A stretch of 18,604 bases of DNA from Thermodesulfovibrio sp. (GTDB lineage Bacteria; Nitrospirota; Thermodesulfovibrionia; Thermodesulfovibrionales; JdFR-85): positions 7,476 to 26,079 of the forward strand of contig JALUAR010000025.1 in NCBI GenBank assembly GCA_027050975.1. The letters are read 5' to 3'. Below are positions 13,121-18,604 of the stretch, in pieces (positions within the stretch are counted from its first letter, which is position 1; every line of letters starts with the position of its first letter). The translations under genes were made by a program, and so were the position numbers. The notes under the pieces were generated by a model, which did not search any database, was not told the DNA's origin, and saw nothing but the letters and a program-made list of their open reading frames with translations.

Positions 13121-14149
13121 ATGTCATTTGAGTACATACGCAGAATACCGGATGCAGAAGAGGTATTAAAGACTCTCCCTTTGCCTGAACAGCTGAAGGA
13201 GATCAAGGCCAAAAGGGACGAAGAGATCAAGGCTGTCTTTGAAAGAAGAAACAACAAATTTCTTCTTATTATTGGCCCCTGCTCCGCCCATGATGAGGAT
13301 GCTGTCTGTGAGTATGTAACAAGGCTGGCCCGTCTTCAGGAAGAGGTGCAGGAGAAGCTGATACTTGTACCCAGAATCTATACAAACAAGCCCAGGACAA
13401 CCGGAATAGGTTACAAAGGGATGGCTCACCAGCCTGACCCCTTAAAGGAGCCCAATATTGTAGAGGGCATTTATGCCATAAGAAAGATGCATATCAGGGC
13501 CCTTGGCGAATCCTACCTCACAGCGGCTGACGAAATGCTTTATCCGGGTAACTATCCCTATCTGGAGGACATACTCAGCTATGTGGCTGTCGGTGCCAGG
13601 TCTGTGGAGAATCAGCAGCACCGCCTTACAATCAGCGGGCTTGATGTGCCTGCCGGTATGAAGAACCCCACAAGTGGTGACCTTAATGTCATGCTGAACT
13701 CTGTTCAGGCTGCTCAGGCTCCCCATGTCTTCAGTTACAATGGCTGGGAGGTAAGGACGACGGGCAATCCCTATGCACATTGCATACTGCGTGGAGCAAT
13801 CAACCAGTACGGCCAGAATATTCCGAATTATCATTACGAAGACCTGAGCAGGCTTGCCGAGGTATATCTTGAAAAGAACTTCAAGAATCCCTTGATAATC
13901 GTGGATACCAACCATGCAAACTCAAACAAGAAATACCTGGAACAGCCGAGGATAGCAAAAGAGGTGATGCAGAGCAGGCGCTACTCAGAAACCATTAATG
14001 ACCTTGTGCGGGGTCTGATGATAGAGAGTTATCTTGAAGATGGTGCCCAGGACCCCTCAGAGGGAGTGTTCGGAAAGTCAATTACTGACCCCTGCCTCGG
14101 TTGGGAAAAATCCGAACGCCTCGTTCGAGACCTGGCAGATATGCTTTAA
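13121..14149 (+). CDS. aroG: 3-deoxy-7-phosphoheptulonate (DAHP) synthase, class I AroG-like
   Basis: This enzyme condenses phosphoenolpyruvate and erythrose 4-phosphate, the first step of aromatic amino-acid synthesis. The 342-residue protein aligns along its length with E. coli AroG. Metal ligands are all present: C54 in IGPCSAHD, H265 in DTNHANSNK, E302 in MIESYLEDG and D323 in SITDPCLGWE. Substrate motifs are altered: KPRTTGIGYKG has one extra residue against the usual KPRTTVGWKG, SVENQQHR replaces TTESQVHR, and GMKNPTSGD replaces GFKNGTDG. It therefore belongs to a divergent subgroup whose feedback behaviour cannot be read from sequence. No chorismate mutase domain is fused. There is no Shine-Dalgarno sequence, and the promoter ends 8 nt before ATG, suggesting a leaderless message. 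It ends 30 nt from the opposing glutamate synthase gene. Confidence 0.93.
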   Translation: MSFEYIRRIPDAEEVLKTLPLPEQLKEIKAKRDEEIKAVFERRNNKFLLIIGPCSAHDEDAVCEYVTRLARLQEEVQEKLILVPRIYTNKPRTTGIGYKGMAHQPDPLKEPNIVEGIYAIRKMHIRALGESYLTAADEMLYPGNYPYLEDILSYVAVGARSVENQQHRLTISGLDVPAGMKNPTSGDLNVMLNSVQAAQAPHVFSYNGWEVRTTGNPYAHCILRGAINQYGQNIPNYHYEDLSRLAEVYLEKNFKNPLIIVDTNHANSNKKYLEQPRIAKEVMQSRRYSETINDLVRGLMIESYLEDGAQDPSEGVFGKSITDPCLGWEKSERLVRDLADML

Positions 14150-14179
14150 AATTAACTCAAAAACTCAAAGCACAAAACT

Positions 14180-16516
14180 TTAAATATTCTCCTCCATCTC
14201 CCATACACCGCAGGGGCATACTCCTGCACAGAATCCGCAACCAATACAGAGGTTTTCATCAACCACATATGCAAATGAGCCGTCCTCATACTCCTTCCTG
14301 CTTATGGCACCCTGGTAGCAGGTGACCTCACACATATGGCAGTCTCTGCATACAGCGCAGGACATGCAGCGGTTTGCCTCTGTCTCGGGAGTGAAGGTCA
14401 TATCCCTGCAGACATCATAGTAGGCAGTCTTTATCTTCTCATAAGGAACCATGGGCTTGGGCTGAGGCATATAGTATGATCTGCCTGACAGAAGGGCATG
14501 TATGGCCTCAGCAGCCTTTCTTCCGTGACCGATTGCATGAGTTACCAGTCCGAGCCTTGTGGCATCACCAATGGCATACACCTTCGGGTCAGAAGTATGA
14601 CCAACCTCGTCAGCCTCTATCCAGCCGTTCTTGTCTGTATGTACACTTGGTGGCAGGAATTCCGTTACAGGAACATCTCCGATAGAGACAACAACCAGAT
14701 CTGCCTCAAGAGAGGTTCCATCAGTGAAGTATATCCTGCGCTCTTTCTTGTCATATTTTTCAGTGAATTTTGGCCAGATGATCTTTGTTCCGAGTGACTC
14801 GGCTATCTCTAACTCCTTACCAAAGGCAGCAGGCTTCTGGATATCCACTGCTGTAACCTCTTTTGCTCCACAGTGGAATGCCTGGGCAGCCACATCCATG
14901 CCCACATTTCCAGCACCGATAATAACAACCTTTTTATCCTTCAGGTCGGGTTTATTTCCAAGGTTTATGTTTTTCAGGAAGTCATAAGCTGTCACCATAT
15001 CATCAGCCCCTGGTATGTTCAGCCTTCTCGGCTTATGAGCACCACAGGCAACCACCACTATATCATGAGTGTCATAGATCTCCTTGAACTTATCCTTATC
15101 AACCCTCACCTTGAGGTGTACATTTACTCCGATCTCTCTAAACCTATCCAGCTCCTTCTTAAGAACCTCCTGAGGCAGTCTCTCTTTCGGAATACAGTAC
15201 TCCAGCTTTCCACCTAACTTGTCTTCTGCTTCATAAAGGTCAACCTCATGGCCCTTTAGGGCAAGCTGCCAGGCTGCGGAAAGACCTCCGGGGCCACCGC
15301 CGATTACAGCCACCTTCTTACCGGTCTTCTCCTTAACCTTGGGCGCCTTGGCTTCAAGAGCTGCCTTTCCAAGGGCCTTTATGTTTACCGGTTTGTCTAC
15401 CTGAGTACGTGTGCATGCCTCCATACAAAGGTTGGGGCAGACCTCTCCGCAAACCGTTGCAGGCAGAGGACTATACTGAAGGACAAGCTCTATAGCCTCA
15501 CGAAGCTTCCCTGCCCTTATAAGCTGTGTTCTTCTGTATGTAGGAATTCCCGTCGGACATGCATACTCGCATGGTGGTGCATACTTATAGTTGTTCCATA
15601 CCGGTCTGTATCTTCTGTCTTCACCTGTGGTGATATAAGGCAGTACAGTCATGGGATGGCTGATGTACTCTGCGAATATGCCTCCCTGACCAACTCCGGG
15701 TTCCCAGATGCTGCTTCTGAACTCTGTTATGCTCATCTTGAAGGGCTTTCTTTTTGCTCGCTCCTGGGCGGTATAAGGAAGGAGCTTCCTCCATGCCTTA
15801 CGGTCACTTGTAAGTTCGTCATAGTACTCCATGCGATCGATAGCCTCGAGATAGGGCTTCATGTTCTCTCTGAGCCAATCCCAGTCCTGATCGGTAAGCT
15901 CAAGCAGCTTTACATCTGTCTCGCTGTAGCCCTCAATCTCTCCTCTGAAATATATAACTCCGCCCACCATACCAACACATGGACGATAACCAAGTATATT
16001 CTTGGGATTCCTCGGGTTCACTCCACAGACGACGGCAACACCACCGGCCTTGAATTCTGCAAAGGTGTCACCTACATCTCTGAAGTACCAGGACTGTGGT
16101 GGATCAAAACGTGGGTTGTGTTTTGTCATTGTATCGCAACGGGCCCCTCCTCCTCCCTGGACATAGAGTATGCCCTGGGCAGCTGCGTTATGGGCTCCGT
16201 TGGTCACGTCTCCCAGAACGGTTATCTTTGCACCACAGTTCAGCCAGCCCACATCATCAGAGGCACTCCCTTTAACCACAATCTCAGTGCCAAACATTCC
16301 CATGCTGCCGAGCCTCTGACCAACCGGGCCTTCAACTATGATCTTTATTTTTTCATCGCGGGGCCATATACGGCCACCAATACCGTGCTGGCCATCGGCA
16401 ATAATGTGGAGTTCTCGGGCTCCCTGCCTGACAGCCTCCTGTATCTCCTCCTCAAAGATCCTGGAGGGAATCCTTTTGCCGTCACGTTTTCCTTTCAAAA
16501 CCACCTTTTTGCTCAT
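14180..16516 (-). CDS. gltD: Glutamate synthase subunit: GXGXG domain fused to GltD-like oxidoreductase and C-terminal ferredoxin
   Basis: The 778-residue protein joins three parts of glutamate synthase. Residues about 35-200 form the GXGXG beta-helix normally at the end of GltB (GPVGQRLGSMGMFGTEIVVKG, GAHNAAAQGILYVQGGGGARCD). Residues about 310-690 are GltD-like: cysteines 316, 320, 356, 360, 364 and 368 for Fe-S clusters, FAD site IGGGPGGLSAAWQ, nucleotide site IGAGNVGMD and the closing YAIGDATRLGLVTHAIGHGRKAAEAI. Residues 717-769 hold two cysteine groups (CMSCAVCRDCHMCEVTC and CIGCGFCAGVCPC) of a ferredoxin module. It should pass electrons from NAD(P)H or ferredoxin to the FMN subunit upstream. 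GGAG lies 7 nt before ATG, and the gap to the FMN subunit gene is 47 nt. The true electron donor is uncertain. Confidence 0.92.
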   Translation of the reverse strand: MSKKVVLKGKRDGKRIPSRIFEEEIQEAVRQGARELHIIADGQHGIGGRIWPRDEKIKIIVEGPVGQRLGSMGMFGTEIVVKGSASDDVGWLNCGAKITVLGDVTNGAHNAAAQGILYVQGGGGARCDTMTKHNPRFDPPQSWYFRDVGDTFAEFKAGGVAVVCGVNPRNPKNILGYRPCVGMVGGVIYFRGEIEGYSETDVKLLELTDQDWDWLRENMKPYLEAIDRMEYYDELTSDRKAWRKLLPYTAQERAKRKPFKMSITEFRSSIWEPGVGQGGIFAEYISHPMTVLPYITTGEDRRYRPVWNNYKYAPPCEYACPTGIPTYRRTQLIRAGKLREAIELVLQYSPLPATVCGEVCPNLCMEACTRTQVDKPVNIKALGKAALEAKAPKVKEKTGKKVAVIGGGPGGLSAAWQLALKGHEVDLYEAEDKLGGKLEYCIPKERLPQEVLKKELDRFREIGVNVHLKVRVDKDKFKEIYDTHDIVVVACGAHKPRRLNIPGADDMVTAYDFLKNINLGNKPDLKDKKVVIIGAGNVGMDVAAQAFHCGAKEVTAVDIQKPAAFGKELEIAESLGTKIIWPKFTEKYDKKERRIYFTDGTSLEADLVVVSIGDVPVTEFLPPSVHTDKNGWIEADEVGHTSDPKVYAIGDATRLGLVTHAIGHGRKAAEAIHALLSGRSYYMPQPKPMVPYEKIKTAYYDVCRDMTFTPETEANRCMSCAVCRDCHMCEVTCYQGAISRKEYEDGSFAYVVDENLCIGCGFCAGVCPCGVWEMEENI

Positions 16517-16563
16517 CTACTAACTCCGTTCAGCCCTTTTGGTGTATATAGTTATAACAGCCT

Positions 16564-18225
16564 TTAGCAGGCGTAACTTATCTGCAGACGCTCTGCAACA
16601 GCCGGATCATCAGCACTCAGGCCGTCGGACATGCCGATCGGTAGTTCCGTGCTTCGACCCATTGGAGCGAAGATCTTTTTCAGTTCCACATCTATGGCCT
16701 TAAAGACCTCAACAACTCTTTCAGCAACCTTATCAGGATCTAAACGCCTGTATAGCTTCGGATCCTGAGTGGTAATACCTCTGGGGCATTTACCGATGTT
16801 GCAAACATTGCAGCGGTTATACTCGTCACCAAAACAACCGGCTGCAGCCTGCATGATATATTTGCCTATGGATACGGCCGAGGCGCCAAGCATGAAGAGG
16901 GCTGCTGCATTGGCAGCAATGTTGCCGGTCTTTCCGACGCCTCCGGCTGCAATCAATGGCAGTTCGTTCTGTTTGCCCTGTTTTACGAGATCCAGATAAC
17001 ACTCCCTGATGTTCGAAGCTATGGGATGTCCCATTTTATCCATTGAGACATTATATGCTGCACCAGTGCCGCCGTCTTCACCGTCAATGGACAGGGCTGC
17101 TGCATAAGGATTCCTGACAAGGTTGTTTAGCACTGCTCTGGCTGTTCTCGAGCCGGAAATCTTTGGATATACAGGTACTCTAAAGCCCCATGCCATTGAC
17201 ATGGACTGTATCATCTTTGCCACGGACTCCTCAATGGAGTACTTGGTCTGATGTGTTGGTGGTGATGGCAGATCTACTCCCATCGGAACTCCTCTGATCT
17301 CAGCGATTAACTTCAGAACCTTGTGAGCCATCAGAAGACCACCGTCACCGGGTTTTGCACCCTGACCGTACTTGATCTCTATTGCACAGGGGTCCTCCAC
17401 CATGTGAGGAATTGCCCTTACTATCTCATCCCAACCAAAATAACCCGAGGCTATCTGGAGAATGAAATATTTGATAAACCGCGACTTCAGAAGCCTCGGG
17501 GGCATGCCTCCCTCACCAGAGCACATTACAACAGGCATCCCCTCCACTTCGTTCAGATAGGTGATACCCATTGCAAGACCTTCCCACATAGTTGGAGAAA
17601 GGGCTCCTATAGACATGCTACCAATCATTACAGGATAAATCTCCCTCACTGGAGGGATGAACTTTCCTGTGGTCTTGTCAACCTCCAGTTTGCCGTTTAC
17701 TATCTTTAATGGAAGTTCCTCTGCTGGGAGTATTCTTCCGAGATAGGTTCTGATCCTAAACTCATGCCTTCCAGCGTCAAGGGCCGGGTCAGTAAGCATG
17801 GAGATACGAGTGAATTTCAGCCTGTCAAGGGTAGAGGGTGTTGGATCGTTTCTCCTGCCACCCCTTCTGTATGGATACCCGCCCCTGTTTTTGTGAAAGA
17901 GGAACTTATGCTGGGGGTTGTACTCCGGTTCAATGGCATCGTTAGGGCATACCAGGGTACAGGTCCCACAGCCGGTACAGTAGCGGCTTATATCGTTTGA
18001 CTGCTTTACAACGGTAACAATCCGTCTTACAATCTTTGGTTCAGGTGTAGCACCCTCTGACTGTACAACTCTTTGAACTACGATGGAAGGCTCAATAGCA
18101 AGCATGGGACAGACCGCTGTGCAGCGGCCGCAGCGCTTGCATCGGTCGTCACGCCACTTGACTATATAGGGAAAATCCTTTATTGTCAGTTGATGGTTGT
18201 GGTCCAACCTTGTAGCTGGTTCCAT
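16564..18225 (-). CDS. gltB: Glutamate synthase FMN-binding synthase subunit with N-terminal ferredoxin clusters
   Basis: The 553-residue protein is the central catalytic part of glutamate synthase, where ammonia, 2-oxoglutarate and reduced FMN give glutamate. The N-terminus has two 4Fe-4S motifs, C29/C32/C35/C39 and C83/C86/C89/C93. The synthase TIM barrel follows: IGSMSIGALSPTMWEGLA, EGGMPPRLLKS, EIKYGQGAKPGDGGLLMAHKV, HQTKYSIEE, KISGSR, SIDGEDGGTGAA, LIAAGGVGKTGNIAANAAALFMLGASAVSIGKY. Cysteines C472, C475 and C480 in the CNVCNIGKCPRGITTQDP segment fit the 3Fe-4S site. The ammonia-producing glutaminase and the GXGXG domain are on separate polypeptides, as in archaeal-type enzymes. AGGAGG lies 7 nt before ATG. 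The start overlaps the preceding glutaminase gene by 40 nt. Confidence 0.95.
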   Translation of the reverse strand: MEPATRLDHNHQLTIKDFPYIVKWRDDRCKRCGRCTAVCPMLAIEPSIVVQRVVQSEGATPEPKIVRRIVTVVKQSNDISRYCTGCGTCTLVCPNDAIEPEYNPQHKFLFHKNRGGYPYRRGGRRNDPTPSTLDRLKFTRISMLTDPALDAGRHEFRIRTYLGRILPAEELPLKIVNGKLEVDKTTGKFIPPVREIYPVMIGSMSIGALSPTMWEGLAMGITYLNEVEGMPVVMCSGEGGMPPRLLKSRFIKYFILQIASGYFGWDEIVRAIPHMVEDPCAIEIKYGQGAKPGDGGLLMAHKVLKLIAEIRGVPMGVDLPSPPTHQTKYSIEESVAKMIQSMSMAWGFRVPVYPKISGSRTARAVLNNLVRNPYAAALSIDGEDGGTGAAYNVSMDKMGHPIASNIRECYLDLVKQGKQNELPLIAAGGVGKTGNIAANAAALFMLGASAVSIGKYIMQAAAGCFGDEYNRCNVCNIGKCPRGITTQDPKLYRRLDPDKVAERVVEVFKAIDVELKKIFAPMGRSTELPIGMSDGLSADDPAVAERLQISYAC

Positions 18226-18604
18226 ACCTTAACCTCCTGGGCATCTGGTGAAACAATCACCATATCATACTTCATGGGGAATATATCGAGAGATCGGTCT
18301 CTGTCAGGGATTGCACTGTCAAGGCCACACTCCTCGGACATAAGGGCATACTTGCCCTTTACACCGCCTACAACTCCAGGTCTCAGCTTTTTGCTGTCCT
18401 GAAGCATAAAGCAGGTACCATCAGGTAAAAATCCGATTACGCAGTTTGGTCCGTCTATGCATAATGGCCTGAGAGAGACCTTGAGAAATCTTACTGCCTC
18501 GGCATCCTCTCTCTGTTGAATCTCGGACTCCTTCATCAGAGGAGTGACAATATCCTTGTAGTATATCAGGGGAAGGCCGAGACGTTTGCATGTGTAATGA
18601 AGAA
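18186..18604 (-). CDS. Glutamate synthase glutaminase (class II amidotransferase) subunit, 5' end beyond window
   Basis: The frame is open through the right edge, so the N-terminus, including the expected catalytic Cys1, is outside the window; about 138 C-terminal residues are visible. Upstream of an internal methionine at 18536 the frame still reads sensibly (LHYTCKRLGLPLIYYKDIVTPLM), so that methionine is not the start. Visible features are VRFLKVSLRPLCIDGPNCVIGF, the LRPGVVGGVKGKYALMSEECGLDSAIPDRD segment typical of class II glutamine amidotransferases, and a C-terminal DMVIVSPDAQEVKVWNQ. The role would be to release ammonia from glutamine for the FMN subunit encoded directly downstream, whose start lies inside this gene. 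Assignment depends on both these motifs and the operon. Confidence 0.88.
   Translation of the reverse strand, partial: LHYTCKRLGLPLIYYKDIVTPLMKESEIQQREDAEAVRFLKVSLRPLCIDGPNCVIGFLPDGTCFMLQDSKKLRPGVVGGVKGKYALMSEECGLDSAIPDRDRSLDIFPMKYDMVIVSPDAQEVKVWNQLQGWTTTIN

Noticed and set aside
15656..16567. A 303-codon open frame on the plus strand opposite the GXGXG-GltD fusion gene
   Set aside because: It lies entirely against a gene with unmistakable glutamate synthase motifs; the translated product shows no recognisable domain and the frame has no ribosome site. It is a codon-usage shadow.
18186..18536. A complete 116-residue protein starting at the ATG at 18536
   Set aside because: The frame stays open to the right edge and reads plausibly as amidotransferase upstream of that methionine, so it is the C-terminal part of a larger gene.

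Overview
The window looks like core chromosome from a Gram-negative, flagellated bacterium with moderate GC content (mid-40s percent by eye). An outer membrane is implied by the L-ring lipoprotein FlgH, the P-ring protein FlgI and the lipid A kinase LpxK. The flg gene order, the split ferredoxin-bearing glutamate synthase, a sensor kinase with a haem-c motif and a consensus sigma-54 promoter suggest an anaerobic or microaerophilic lineage such as Nitrospirota or Desulfobacterota. That placement is inference, because no marker gene is present. I see no rRNA, tRNA, CRISPR array, insertion sequence or prophage.

Left part (1-4966, minus strand): a flagellar basal-body operon reads flgF-flgG-flgA-flgH-flgI-flgJ. 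It encodes the distal rod, the P-ring chaperone, the L- and P-rings and a rod-cap protein, and starts from a full-consensus sigma-54 promoter a few bases before flgF. Next comes flgM-flgN (flgN runs off the left edge), with its own nearly perfect sigma-28 promoter. The usual hierarchy is therefore visible: sigma-54 for hook-basal-body genes, sigma-28 for late genes including its own anti-sigma factor FlgM.

Middle-left (5152-8870, minus strand): a second sigma-28-like promoter precedes an HDOD-domain gene, followed by an unlisted 55-residue basic protein and a coiled-coil protein with a DUF2802/DUF6115-like C-terminus. These look like accessory motility genes. Upstream of them lie a single-domain response regulator and a membrane histidine kinase whose periplasmic part carries a CXXCH haem-c motif, possibly a redox or gas sensor beside the motility genes.

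Middle-right (8871-14149): an unrecognised 137-residue protein with a strong extended -10 promoter; yjbQ, which abuts it tail to tail; two diverged copies of a small palindromic repeat; lpxK; an alpha-glucan phosphorylase; and a divergent class I DAHP synthase for the shikimate pathway.

Right part (14180-18604, minus strand): an archaeal-type split glutamate synthase with separate glutaminase (cut by the right edge), FMN/ferredoxin synthase and GXGXG-GltD-ferredoxin fusion polypeptides. Together they would make glutamate from glutamine and 2-oxoglutarate.

Three features stand out. Several genes that appear first in their transcripts have promoters almost touching the start codon and no Shine-Dalgarno sequence. 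A pair of palindromes, 22 bp apart, sits upstream of the sigma-54 flagellar promoter. The haem-motif sensor and the sigma-28-driven HDOD cluster lie side by side.
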